Notes: generated by a model not told the origin, from the letters alone. 64,000 nucleotides of DNA from Ilyomonas sp965199845 (GCA_965199845.1 CBDATZ010000039.1:1-64000), one strand, 5' to 3'; shown: positions 38,501 to 46,406, numbered from the stretch's first letter. Made by a program: numbers and translations.

Positions 38501-38860
38501 ACCTGTTATATTCTGATGTTGCGGTAAAGGCGGCGACAAAGTGTTCTCTATATTTACCGTATCTTTTATCCGTATCAAAATGGTGTTGTACCTGATGATA
38601 TATGTAAAAGGCTGGTTGTTAAAACACGCATCTAACACTTGCTCTAACGTTGCGTTGTTTAAATTCAGACTTACCGGCTTGGCTTTTTTTAATAACAAAG
38701 GATCGTAAAAAAAATCATACGCGGTTTGCTTATGAATATAATCAAACACTTTTTCTAAAGTAGTATTGCTTTGTTTTATGGTAATTTTTTGAGCAGTAGT
38801 ACTCAGATAAGCAAACAATGTCAACGTCAAAATCATACATATCGCTAACCTCATAATCAT
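35570..38860 (-). CDS. SusC/RagA family TonB-dependent transporter with STN domain (xylose locus)
   Basis: 1096 aa. After the signal peptide (LTLFAYLSTTAQK) comes an STN domain (about residues 27-100, KVFDYIHKQTAYDFFYDPLL), then a CarboxypepD_reg-like domain (NITGKVMDENGNSVNGASVI), the plug (ETVVIGYGTQTKRDLTGSLS, SIYGSRGANGVVIITTKKGK) and the barrel ending in TAGIRIGL. STN domains usually signal to a FecR/ECF pair, yet none is adjacent. The start is an ATG at 38860 or 38854; a TTG at 38863 is unlikely. It diverges from xylA, from which it is separated by 721 nt including an AraC pseudogene. Confidence 0.92.
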   Translation of the reverse strand: MIMRLAICMILTLTLFAYLSTTAQKITIKQSNTTLEKVFDYIHKQTAYDFFYDPLLLKKAKPVSLNLNNATLEQVLDACFNNQPFTYIIRYNTILIRIKDTVNIENTLSPPLPQHQNITGKVMDENGNSVNGASVILEPVSRSAISNETGFFALKNLQPGAYTIAVSYIGYTTYKGTINVENNDLVLPDITLHTTINSLAETVVIGYGTQTKRDLTGSLSQVKNKDITAYPSTNIMQSLLGRAAGVQVIQNSGAPNSAVSLRIRGTNSIQGSSEPLYVVDGFPIAGNPSMLTNADIETIDILKDASATAIYGSRGANGVVIITTKKGKNGITHVNYEGSYSVQTLRKKLQVMTPVQYGEFYNEYAKNVGLSPYFTDEQIQQLEAQGSGTDWQNVVMHKAPMQTHTLTISGGNEKTQFSLGAGILKDDGIVRNSYYNRYTFRGNLNHQISNKFSVEYTFNISRIVSSDKNNQNINTSGRGAGIFSGLIEVPSSLSPYNANGTLTNPILQYPFIANAMINPLNYINYQTNVGRENRVLSNAAIVYKPVSGFTIRLSGGIENADSRSDSYTSRNFVRSTGVASVGTAQYTSLLNENTITYDKKFGNNHLNIVGGVTWQNFINTSVSASGSGFVSDEQGTDDLGAAAIINTPGSSYSKSVLVSYLGRAVYVFKQKYLLTASFRADGASLYSEGNKWGYFPSAALGWRISQENFMKRISFLSDLKIRASFGATGSQAISPYSTFNLLSSGKTVFGNSLYTTYAPGTRLASNLKWETTYQTNFGFDASLFKNRIRLTADYYIKNTKDLLNTVQLPSSMGYLYIVQNIGDMQNKGFELAIDAEVIPPVSSFRWNVAANISFNKNKVVKLYNGQDINGLIVTAGYLRGFANIVREGQPLGIFYGYVEDGYDDKGNIAYKDLNKDGVITATDETYIGNPNPKYGYSFTNTFFWKGLELNVYFQGTKGNDIYNVSSEQQVDLTQGLNLLEEQYVNHWTPENTHAKYPALIGNINAKISNRYVEDGSYLRLKNIQLAYNLPVNKSSLTWLKTAQVYISGQNLVTWTKYSWFDPEISSLMSSNSINLGIDFFGYPTAKTITAGIRIGL

Positions 38861-38974
38861 CAATTATTTGGTAAATAAATTGGATGTAATTTTTAAGAGC
38901 GTTTAGCGAAGAAAAAGCAGTTTTATTTTTACCTGAATTTAATAAAAAGTTTTTTTATTATAAAGAATACATTG

Positions 38975-38982
38975 CGAAGGTA
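38975..38982 (-). promoter_or_regulatory. -7 promoter-like box TACCTTCG for susC
   Basis: On the minus strand TACCTTCG matches TAnnTTTG with one change, about 115 nt before the susC start. The same variant TAnnTTCG precedes nusB at 63436. No clear -33 box was found. Confidence 0.35.
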
Positions 38983-39119
38983 AAGAACTTTAAATGTAAG
39001 TTTCTCTTACTTTACAGCCGGTTGCAATTAAATTTTTGTAAACTAAAACCAATCCTTTTTTGTTTCTCAAATATTATATCCCTTACTGAATAAGATAAAG
39101 AAGCACTATTAAAAAGCCT

Positions 39120-39328
39120 TTACTTTCTATAAGTGAAAGGTGTTGCGTTAGTTTGTTTTTTAAAGAGATGATTGAAGTGCGTAAGCTCTTCAAATCCAGA
39201 ACTGTAGCTGGTTTGAGAGATGTTCCAGTCTGTATGTTTTAATAAAAGCAAAATTGATACAATACAATCTCGTTTTGTTTGCCTGCATCAAACCACGACT
39301 TGTAAAATTCAAACAATTGATAGTTCAT
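39120..39328 (-). pseudogene. frameshifted remnant of an AraC-family regulator (C-terminal part)
   Basis: On the minus strand the frame from 39287 down to a natural TAA at 39120-39122 encodes 55 residues that read as the end of an AraC DNA-binding domain: LLLLKHTDWNISQTSYSSGF and then FEELTHFNHLFKKQTNATPF and TYRK. The preceding stretch, MNYQLFEFYKSWFDAGKQNE (from the ATG at 39328), fits the same protein but lies in another frame; the switch is at about 39255-39270. Further upstream, fragments of similar protein occur in changing frames with stops. The gene is thus broken by at least one frameshift. An AraC activator next to xylA would be expected to control xylose genes, so the loss may have changed their regulation. 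Confidence 0.8.
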
Positions 39329-39581
39329 TAAAATAAATGCACCTGTTCATATTGAAGGAAAATCAAAACAAAACACCAGGTTTTTTGAACACGAAATGAT
39401 GTATAACGATTTGCTGAACTGATAACGATTCAGCAGGTTGTTTTGTTTACAATACCTTATCAATACAAGACTCATTGTAATGCAAAAATTTATTGTTGTC
39501 TTTTTACTTAAAATTGCATTTATTTAGCCGCCGGTAAAACAACATTGCAAACGCCATTTCTTTCATAAAATATAAAGCATC

Positions 39582-40910
39582 ATGAACGTATTGTTAGGAG
39601 ACAAAGAATATTTTAAAGGCATTAGCCAGGTAAAATACGAAGGACCGCAAAGCGATAACCCGCTTGCCTTTCGCTGGTACGACGAAAACAAAATCGTTGC
39701 CGGCAAAACACTTAAAGATCATTTTCGTTTTGCCTGCGCGTACTGGCATTCTTTTGTGAATGATGGCTCTGATCCATTTGGTCCCGGCACGCATATTTTT
39801 GAATGGAATAAAAAAGAAGATGCCGTAGAACGTGCAAAAGATAAGATGGATGCAGCTTTTGAATTCATCACCAAAATGAATATTCCTTTTTATTGCTTTC
39901 ATGATGTGGATGTGGTTGACTACAGTAACAATGTTAAAGAGAATGATCGTCGCCTGCAGGCAATGGTAGCTTATGCCAAACAAAAGCAACAGGAAAGCGG
40001 TGTGAAATTGTTATGGGGAACTGCTAATGTATTTTCGCACCGCCGTTATATGAACGGCGCATCTACCAATCCCGATTTTCATGTCTTGTCTCACGCGGCT
40101 GCACAAGTAAAAGGCGCTATTGATGCTACTATAGAACTGGGCGGCGTAGGTTATGTATTTTGGGGCGGTCGCGAAGGATATATGACGCTCTTAAATACTA
40201 ACATGAAGCGCGAAAAAGAACACTTCGCCCGCTTTCTTCATACCGCAAAAGATTATGCAAGAAAGAATGGTTTTAAAGGAACGTTTCTTATCGAGCCAAA
40301 GCCAATGGAACCAACCAAACATCAATACGATTATGATTGTGAAACGGTAATTGGTTTTCTTCGTCAATATGACTTATTAAATGATTTCAAAATCAACATT
40401 GAAGTGAACCATGCAACCCTTGCTGGCCATACTTTTCAGCATGAATTGCAGGTATCGGCAGATGCCGGTGTTCTTGGCTCATTAGATGCCAACAGAGGCG
40501 ACTATCAGAATGGCTGGGATACCGACCAGTTTCCTAATAATCTCAACGAACTTACCGAAGCCATGCTTGTCTTTTTGGAAGCCGGCGGTTTGCAGGGCGG
40601 CGGCATTAATTTCGATGCTAAAATCAGGCGTTCTTCTACCGATCCGGCAGATTTGTTTTACGCGCATGTTGGCGGCATGGATACGTTTGCACGGGCGCTC
40701 ATTACAGCCGATGCCATTCTCAATAAATCAGATTATAAACAATTCCGGCAGGAACGGTATGCGTCTTACGATAACGGCAAGGGAAAAGACTTCGAAGCCG
40801 GTAAATTGTCTCTTGAAGATTTACATGCTTATGCCATCGAAAAGGGCGAACCGGAAACCAGAAGCGGTAAGCAGGAATACTTGGAAAATATTATCAACCG
40901 CTTTATATAA
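39582..40910 (+). CDS. xylA: xylose isomerase
   Basis: 442 aa, the length of class II xylose isomerases. Catalytic and metal-binding motifs are intact: IPFYCFHDVDVVDY (catalytic His), YVFWGGREGY, FLIEPKPMEPTKHQYD, NIEVNHATLAGHTFQHE and GVLGSLDANRGD. It converts D-xylose to D-xylulose in the cytoplasm. The kinase xylB follows 154 nt downstream in the same direction, with an inverted repeat in between. The start is the ATG at 39582. Confidence 0.96.
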   Translation: MNVLLGDKEYFKGISQVKYEGPQSDNPLAFRWYDENKIVAGKTLKDHFRFACAYWHSFVNDGSDPFGPGTHIFEWNKKEDAVERAKDKMDAAFEFITKMNIPFYCFHDVDVVDYSNNVKENDRRLQAMVAYAKQKQQESGVKLLWGTANVFSHRRYMNGASTNPDFHVLSHAAAQVKGAIDATIELGGVGYVFWGGREGYMTLLNTNMKREKEHFARFLHTAKDYARKNGFKGTFLIEPKPMEPTKHQYDYDCETVIGFLRQYDLLNDFKINIEVNHATLAGHTFQHELQVSADAGVLGSLDANRGDYQNGWDTDQFPNNLNELTEAMLVFLEAGGLQGGGINFDAKIRRSSTDPADLFYAHVGGMDTFARALITADAILNKSDYKQFRQERYASYDNGKGKDFEAGKLSLEDLHAYAIEKGEPETRSGKQEYLENIINRFI

Positions 40911-40995
40911 ATTTATAGAACACGGATTTATATTGAATTCATTTAAAATAATGAATATCCGTGCATGAAATCTGTGTTATACGTGTTCTATAAAT
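40911..40995. repeat. inverted repeat between xylA and xylB
   Basis: ATTTATAGAACACG (40911-40924) is exactly repeated in reverse complement at 40982-40995, with further imperfect pairing inside (GGATTTATATTGAATTCATT against AATGAATATCC). It starts one base after the xylA stop codon. The AACACGGATT-like core resembles other dispersed intergenic repeats of this phylum. It may end part of the xylA transcripts or stabilise the upstream message. Confidence 0.65.
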
Positions 40996-41064
40996 CATTT
41001 CATATCTTATAATTTCCTTCCTTTTCCAACTTGCAGAGAAGGGCAGGAATGAGGTTAAAAAATT

Positions 41065-42543
41065 ATGCTATTACTCGGTATAGACGTTGGAACTTCTTCT
41101 ATAAAAGTATCTGTTGTAGATGGCGCTACGCAACAAACCATTGCGTCGGCACAATATCCGCAAACAGAAAGAGAAATCATTTCTCTGAAGCCCGGCTGGG
41201 CGGAACAATCACCCGAACAATGGTGGCACGATGTGAAAGAAGCCATCAAAAAAGCAAACAGTTCCGGTCGTTATAAACCGGCTGATATTGGTGCCATTGG
41301 CATTTCATATCAAATGCACGGGCTTGTTTTGTTAGACAAAGAAGGAGTTGTTTTGCGCAACAGTATCATCTGGTGCGATAGCCGCGCAGTGCCTTACGGA
41401 GACGCCGCTTTTAAGAGCTTAGGCATTAATTATTGCTTGCCCGATTTACTCAATTCACCCGGAAATTTTACAGCAGCCAAACTTGCCTGGGTGAAAGAAC
41501 AAGAGCCACACATTTTTGAAAAGATTGATAAAGTAATGCTGCCCGGCGATTTTATTGCGCAGCGATTAACCGGAACTATTACCACAACACCTTCTGCCCT
41601 GTCGGAAGGCATCTTCTGGAACTTTTCTACAAACCATATAGCTGAAGAAGTTCTCTCCTTTTTTGGCTTCGATAAAAGCATCATTCCCGATATAAAAAAT
41701 GTATTTACAGAGCACGGGAAATTAAGTGTTGATATGGCAAATGAATTATCGTTGAAGGCTGGTATTCCGGTTACTTATAAAGCCGGTGATCAGCCAAACA
41801 ACGCACTTTCGTTAAATGTGCTCGAGCCTGGCGAAGTAGCAGCAACAGCAGGTACATCGGGTGTTATTTATGGTATCAGCAATGCATTGACTTATGATCC
41901 GCAATCGCGCGTAAACAGCTTTGCGCACGTTAATCATAACAGCGAAAACACAAGAGTTGGCGTGTTACTTTGTATTAACGGAACAGGCATTTTAAACAAA
42001 TGGGTGAAGAATATTAGCAACATTAATTCTTATCCCGAAATGAATGAAGTGGCAGCTTCTGTATTGCCCGGTAGCGAAGGTTTATTTATACTGCCTTTTG
42101 GCAATGGCGCCGAGCGAATACTGAACAATAAAATGATTGGCGCACACTTCCATAATATTGATTTCAATAAACATTCGCAAGCACATATTTATCGCGCTGC
42201 GCAGGAAGGAATTGCCTTTGCTTTTCGTTATGGTCTGGATATTATGCGTGAAAACGGAATGACGCCATCTTTAATTCGTGCCGGTAAAGCCAATATGTTT
42301 TTGAGTTCTGTCTTCAGCGAATCGTTTGTAAATGCAACCGGCGTTCCGGTTGAATTATACGATTGCGATGGAAGTGTCGGCGCTGCATTAGGCGCAGGTA
42401 TTGGTGTTGGCTATTTTACCAATGCGGCAGATGCATTTACAAATCAGAAATCGCTGAATACAATTGAACCAACACAAATTGATTTGTATAATAGCTTGTA
42501 TGAAGAATGGAAAGCCTTACTGGAAAAACAATTGAGTGTGTAA
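41065..42543 (+). CDS. xylB: xylulokinase (FGGY family)
   Basis: 492 aa. FGGY-kinase hallmarks are present: LLGIDVGTSSIKVSVVD at the N-terminus, IGISYQMHGLVLL with the xylulokinase-typical QMHG, the catalytic region YKAGDQPNNALSLNV, TAGTSGVIYG and the C-terminal YDCDGSVGAALGAGIG. It phosphorylates D-xylulose to xylulose 5-phosphate for the pentose phosphate pathway. Together with xylA it completes the isomerase route. It converges on the small anti-sigma-like gene. Confidence 0.95.
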   Translation: MLLLGIDVGTSSIKVSVVDGATQQTIASAQYPQTEREIISLKPGWAEQSPEQWWHDVKEAIKKANSSGRYKPADIGAIGISYQMHGLVLLDKEGVVLRNSIIWCDSRAVPYGDAAFKSLGINYCLPDLLNSPGNFTAAKLAWVKEQEPHIFEKIDKVMLPGDFIAQRLTGTITTTPSALSEGIFWNFSTNHIAEEVLSFFGFDKSIIPDIKNVFTEHGKLSVDMANELSLKAGIPVTYKAGDQPNNALSLNVLEPGEVAATAGTSGVIYGISNALTYDPQSRVNSFAHVNHNSENTRVGVLLCINGTGILNKWVKNISNINSYPEMNEVAASVLPGSEGLFILPFGNGAERILNNKMIGAHFHNIDFNKHSQAHIYRAAQEGIAFAFRYGLDIMRENGMTPSLIRAGKANMFLSSVFSESFVNATGVPVELYDCDGSVGAALGAGIGVGYFTNAADAFTNQKSLNTIEPTQIDLYNSLYEEWKALLEKQLSV

Positions 42544-42694
42544 GCAACATCTTTTACAGGATTAGGAAATGCACCAGAATCATGCAGTTGCTGCAAAAAA
42601 CTGATATTAAAATTGCTATGTTTGAAATTAGTTTACTACAGATTCTTCCGGCAAAGTAAACTATGCTTTTACAGTGAATTTATCTTTTGCAAAA

Positions 42695-43054
42695 TCAAAC
42701 GGTAACGTTCGTAAACCGCATTCTCTTACTCAGTTCATTACCCAATATTACTATCCAAAAAGCAAGTATGAAATAACCAATTTGTTTACAACTGTTTTCT
42801 GATAACTGTATAGTAAAATGAAAAGGTATTGTGATACCATTCATAGCAATGCTTAGAGAAAGCAGAACCACACTTATAAGCGAAAATGCTACTATCCATA
42901 TTTTCAACAATTTGTTTTTTCCTGAAGAGACTGCCGGTTGCTGCGCAAACAGAGACGCTTCAACGCGTTGCATTACCTTGCTGGTAAAATCGGCCGGCAC
43001 ATCTTCCATCGCCCAACGGTTTAATAAATCTTTCAGCTTTTTATCTTCCTGCAT
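42695..43054 (-). CDS. small membrane protein paired with an ECF sigma factor (probable anti-sigma)
   Basis: 119 aa. The N-terminal 45 residues are soluble (LKDLLNRWAMEDVPADFTSK), followed by two membrane helices (about 49-72, IWIVAFSLISVVLLSLSIA, and about 90-107, GYFILAFWIVILG). The HxxxCxxC zinc motif of many anti-sigma factors is absent. It starts 5 nt after the sigma-factor stop, so the two are co-translated. Position and topology suggest an anti-sigma factor; the sequence itself does not prove it. Confidence 0.6.
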   Translation of the reverse strand: MQEDKKLKDLLNRWAMEDVPADFTSKVMQRVEASLFAQQPAVSSGKNKLLKIWIVAFSLISVVLLSLSIAMNGITIPFHFTIQLSENSCKQIGYFILAFWIVILGNELSKRMRFTNVTV

Positions 43055-43059
43055 ACACG

Positions 43060-43629
43060 TTACATTAAATTTGTTATTTCTGTTTTCAGCAAGTTATACA
43101 ATTCATCATACAAATGCTTTCTGCCGCGGTGTAGCAACACTTTAATGTTTGTTGTTGTCAGGCCTGTCAGCTCTGCAATTTCGCTAACCGATAATTCATT
43201 AAGATAATACATCGCAATACAAATTCGCTCTTCATCGCGCAATGCAAGCATAGCAAGCTGTATATACTTTTTCTGATCGCCGCCAAGCTGTTCTATCAAA
43301 GCATAAACAAACGTTTCTTCTTCACCTGTCGTCTCTTCATCTTTAAAAACAAATACCGGTTTGTTTCCTTTCTTTTTATTCAGCGCCGTATTTACAACAA
43401 TACGATACAGCCAGGTAGAAAAACGGCTTTCCTGTTTAAAAGATGCCAGCGCAGTAAAAGCTTTTACAAAAGCATCCTGCGCGGCTTCTTCAGCATCTTC
43501 TTTATTGAGAAGAATCGTCAGCGCCAGCGTAAAAACCTTACGACTATACTTGTTTACAAGAAGACTATAAACAGCGCGATTGCCTGCTAACACGTTATGT
43601 ATAATCTCCTCGTCGGTTTGATGATTCAC
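43060..43629 (-). CDS. ECF-type RNA polymerase sigma-70 factor
   Basis: 189 aa. Region 2 (YSLLVNKYSRKVFTLALTIL, EDAEEAAQDAFVKAFTAL, FSTWLYRIVVNTALNKKK) and region 4 (LRDEERICIAMYYLNELSV, SEIAELTGLTTTNIKVLLHR) are typical. The start must be a GTG (43629): an in-frame TGA lies three codons upstream and there is no better ATG. With the membrane protein that follows it forms a signalling pair of unknown stimulus. It is divergent from the DUF6249 gene. Confidence 0.9.
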   Translation of the reverse strand: MNHQTDEEIIHNVLAGNRAVYSLLVNKYSRKVFTLALTILLNKEDAEEAAQDAFVKAFTALASFKQESRFSTWLYRIVVNTALNKKKGNKPVFVFKDEETTGEEETFVYALIEQLGGDQKKYIQLAMLALRDEERICIAMYYLNELSVSEIAELTGLTTTNIKVLLHRGRKHLYDELYNLLKTEITNLM

Positions 43630-43729
43630 ATTGTATCAGACAACATCTTTGTTGTTCTGGTTACAAAATAATTATAATAAATTCTGTAACCATTTTTTTC
43701 GTGCAGTTGTCAAAAAGAGAAACAAAATT

Positions 43730-44053
43730 ATGAACACCAATTCTGTAAGTTCTGTCTTCTTTGTACTCTTGGTTGTACTTGTATTACTTACCATCTTTGG
43801 CATTGCCTATCTCTATATAACATCAAAAAGTAAAGAGCGCATAGCATTAATTGAAAGAGGAATGGATCCTAATTTAGCAAACAGCGACTTCCTGGTGCGG
43901 GTTGCCATAATAGCCGGCGGAGCCGCATTGGGATTGATAGCCGGCGATTTGATGCCGGGTAAATACGGCCCGCTGGTAGCCATATTGTTTGCCGGTATTG
44001 CGCTGGTAATTTATAATATATTGATGAAAAATAAGGCACGACGCAAAGTGTAG
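43730..44053 (+). CDS. DUF6249-like small membrane protein
   Basis: 107 aa. An N-terminal membrane helix (VFFVLLVVLVLLTIFGIAYL) is followed by a charged linker with SKERIALIERGMDPNL and two more hydrophobic segments (RVAIIAGGAALGLIAGDLM and YGPLVAILFAGIALVIYNIL). This matches small uncharacterised proteins usually divergent from or next to ECF sigma genes in Bacteroidota; the DUF number is from memory. The start is the ATG at 43730, because the longer frame contains no plausible start context. It could be a target of the adjacent sigma factor. Confidence 0.7.
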   Translation: MNTNSVSSVFFVLLVVLVLLTIFGIAYLYITSKSKERIALIERGMDPNLANSDFLVRVAIIAGGAALGLIAGDLMPGKYGPLVAILFAGIALVIYNILMKNKARRKV

Positions 44054-44119
44054 CCTTACTATACAAACAGAACTTTGTTTATGTTTATGCCTGTATCTAT
44101 ATAAACTAAAAATGTATTC

Positions 44120-44488
44120 ATGAGCCGTCTTCCATTTAAAACAAAAGGCACGTATAATATTACCGGCAAGTTGTGGATTGAATATGAAAGCGAGCGTTGT
44201 TTTGGTCCCGGCAGAATGGAATTGCTCAAACGCATTGCTGCTACCGGTTCTATGAATAAAGCCGCAAAAGAAATGGGCATGAGTTATAAGAAAGCCTGGG
44301 CGATGGTAAGTCTTTTAAACGAGCAAATGAACGAACTGATGGTGATAACCCAAAGTGGCGGAGAAAGCGGCGGCGGATCTGTAATAACGCCTGCCGCAAA
44401 AGAGTTAATGAATTACCACGAATCTATGCAGGAACGATTTAAAGCGTTTTTAAAAAATGAGGAAGCGATAAGAACGTCTTATCAATAG
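44120..44488 (+). CDS. modE: ModE-type winged helix regulator (DNA-binding domain only)
   Basis: 122 aa. The winged helix is recognisable from RMELLKRIAATGSMNKAAKE, MGMSYKKAWAMVSLLNEQ and the wing SGGESGGGSVITPAAKELM, the same arrangement as the N-terminal half of ModE. The C-terminal molybdate-binding (Mop/TOBE) half of E. coli-type ModE is absent; a separate two-Mop protein is encoded at 58777. It is the first gene of the molybdenum island, so it probably controls molybdate uptake or cofactor genes. Confidence 0.8.
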   Translation: MSRLPFKTKGTYNITGKLWIEYESERCFGPGRMELLKRIAATGSMNKAAKEMGMSYKKAWAMVSLLNEQMNELMVITQSGGESGGGSVITPAAKELMNYHESMQERFKAFLKNEEAIRTSYQ

Positions 44489-44585
44489 TCGTAAAATTAT
44501 ATTATCATTTTATTATGAACGCAAATAAAACTTGCATCATAAACAAGTAGCGGCGGTTGTCTGCAAAATCTTTTATTTAAAAGTT

Positions 44586-44623
44586 AAAGAAACCACAGCA
44601 TTCACAAATACTATGGTTTCTTT
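44586..44623. terminator. hairpin between modE and moaC
   Basis: AAAGAAACCA (44586-44595) and TGGTTTCTTT (44614-44623) pair perfectly over 10 bp with an 18-nt loop. The 3' arm ends in a T-rich stretch on both strands. It lies about 100 nt past modE and 56 nt before moaC, so it probably separates the two transcripts. Confidence 0.5.
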
Positions 44624-44678
44624 ATTAACCACTGAAAAGCAATCTGTACTTTTATACAAACAGGAATAGAGAATCATA

Positions 44679-45161
44679 ATGAACGAAGCAACACTTTCTC
44701 ATATTGATGCAGCCGGCAACGCAGCCATGGTTGATGTAAGTGATAAACAAATCACAAAACGTATTGCCATTGCGCAAAGTATCGTTGTATTGGGTGATGA
44801 TATAATGCAACATTTGACTGGCAATGATATTCAAACCAAAAAAGGACCGGTGTTTCAAACGGCAATTATTGCAGGCACAATGGCAGCTAAGAAAACATGG
44901 GATTTAATTCCGCTTTGCCATCCGCTGGCATTAGAAAATTGTAAAATAAAAATTACGGTAAATGAAGAAAACGAAGTTGTGATACAATGCACGGCAACCA
45001 TCACTTCTAAAACAGGCGTTGAAATGGAAGCTCTTACCGGCGCATCTGTTGCAGCACTTACTATATATGATATGTGCAAAGCCATGAGTCATGCTATCAT
45101 AATTAAAGAAACAAAACTCATTTCTAAAACCGGAGGTAAAAGTGATTTCATCAATGGCTGA
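44679..45161 (+). CDS. moaC: cyclic pyranopterin monophosphate synthase
   Basis: 160 aa, full length for MoaC. Conserved blocks are MVDVSDKQITKRIA, FQTAIIAGTMAAKKTWDLIP, LCHPLALENCKI (active-site region) and GVEMEALTGASVAALTIYD, MCKAMSH. Together with MoaA it makes cyclic pyranopterin monophosphate, the first intermediate of molybdenum cofactor. Its end overlaps the start of mobA, so the two are translationally coupled. Confidence 0.95.
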   Translation: MNEATLSHIDAAGNAAMVDVSDKQITKRIAIAQSIVVLGDDIMQHLTGNDIQTKKGPVFQTAIIAGTMAAKKTWDLIPLCHPLALENCKIKITVNEENEVVIQCTATITSKTGVEMEALTGASVAALTIYDMCKAMSHAIIIKETKLISKTGGKSDFING

Positions 45162-46311
45162 TCATCAGAAACATACGGCTCTTGTTCGCCCGGCTTCGGG
45201 TGAATGGAGCAGAAATGAATTGTCTGTTTTGGGAACCGATTGTGGCAGTATCAGGCAGTTAGCTTATGCAATTATGCAATCATTATCTTCCTTTAAAATC
45301 GGGTATGCTGATGCCGATCATAAAAGCGCAGAAGCAGAACAGCAAAGCGTTTTAGCCATCAGCAGCTGCGCATATGCAGAATACACAAACAAAATTTCTT
45401 TTACCCGTTTCGATATCAATACACAACCGAATACATTTCAAAAAAGAGCTTTGTTTAACGATTGTGATTTGGTATTGATTAATGGAAATCATTTTACTTC
45501 AGCCAAACAAATCATCGTAATTGATGAGAAGAAACCGTTAGAAAAAAAGCTTGAGAAACTTACCCATGTGCAACTGATTTTATTAAAAGATTCTTCCTCA
45601 CAAATACCGGCTTATATCGCCAGTCATTTACAAAATAATCAAACCATTCCGGTTCTGCCTTTCACCGATATAGAAGCCATTATACATTTTATAAAACAAC
45701 CGCTTCAGCAAAACATTCCTCTTATCAATGGTCTTGTGTTATCCGGCGGCAAAAGCACTCGTATGGGAATGGATAAGGGCAACATTCATTATCATGATAA
45801 ATCACAGCGGGAACATGTATATCAACTGCTGGCAAACTTCTGCAATGAAACCTTTGTTTCCTGCACTCATGAACAAATAAAATCTCTTACTCAATCACTG
45901 CCGATCATCGAAGATACGTTCTTAGGTTTAGGTCCGTTAAGTGGTATCCTGTCTGCGTTTCAGAGAAATCCAAATACAGCCTGGCTTTCTGTTGCTTGCG
46001 ATTTACCTTACTTACATCAAAGCACAATTGATTATCTTATCAATCATAGAAATCCGTCTAAAATGGCAACTGCTTTTTGGGATTCCGAAGGTAAATTTCC
46101 TGAGCCGCTTGTTACCCTTTGGGAGCCGCGTGCTTACCCGGTTTTGTTACAGTTTTTGAGCCAGGGTTATAGTTGTCCGCGCAAAGTACTCCTCAATTCT
46201 GACACTGAAATTGTAAAAGCACCGGACGCATCTGCCTTTAAAAATGTAAATACTACGGAAGAATATAACGAAGCCATAAAAGTGTTGCATAACAAGCACA
46301 ATTATTGTTAG
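45154..46311 (+). CDS. mobA: molybdenum cofactor nucleotidyltransferase (MobA-like) with N-terminal MobB-like domain
   Basis: 385 aa in two parts. The C-terminal half (from about residue 190) is a MobA-type nucleotidyltransferase: NGLVLSGGKSTRMGMDKGNI (LxGGxSxRMGxDK), IEDTFLGLGPLSGILSAF and SVACDLPYL. The N-terminal 180 residues look like a MobB-type GTP-binding fold (LSVLGTDCGSIRQLAYAI, GYADADHKSAE) but have no P-loop GxxxxGKS/T. It should add GMP (or CMP) to molybdopterin. Start: the ATG at 45154 overlaps moaC by 8 nt; a GTG at 45142 with GGAGG 5 nt upstream is a serious alternative adding four residues. Confidence 0.82.
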   Translation: MADHQKHTALVRPASGEWSRNELSVLGTDCGSIRQLAYAIMQSLSSFKIGYADADHKSAEAEQQSVLAISSCAYAEYTNKISFTRFDINTQPNTFQKRALFNDCDLVLINGNHFTSAKQIIVIDEKKPLEKKLEKLTHVQLILLKDSSSQIPAYIASHLQNNQTIPVLPFTDIEAIIHFIKQPLQQNIPLINGLVLSGGKSTRMGMDKGNIHYHDKSQREHVYQLLANFCNETFVSCTHEQIKSLTQSLPIIEDTFLGLGPLSGILSAFQRNPNTAWLSVACDLPYLHQSTIDYLINHRNPSKMATAFWDSEGKFPEPLVTLWEPRAYPVLLQFLSQGYSCPRKVLLNSDTEIVKAPDASAFKNVNTTEEYNEAIKVLHNKHNYC

Positions 46312-46406
46312 TTTTATAGTAATATCTTTTCTGCAATTAGTAAGAATCATATTTATATCAATTAATCGATAAACACATTCCTCATTATACAAACTTGTAC
46401 TGTATT

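Larger units (their letters stand above)
38861..39581. other. 721-nt divergent intergenic region between susC and xylA
   Basis: Contains a promoter-like box for susC (38975-38982), the decayed AraC-family gene end (39120-39328) and, at the right, the unassigned xylA promoter. No LacI-type palindrome like those of the fructan locus was seen. Confidence 0.6.

Noticed and set aside
39328..39581. A small intact regulator upstream of xylA
   Set aside because: The AraC-like sequence changes frame and contains stops, so it is listed as a pseudogene.
45132..45142. GGAGG plus GTG as the certain start of mobA
   Set aside because: GGAGG is part of the MoaC coding sequence and this phylum makes little use of Shine-Dalgarno pairing, so the ATG at 45154 was kept and the GTG listed as an alternative.
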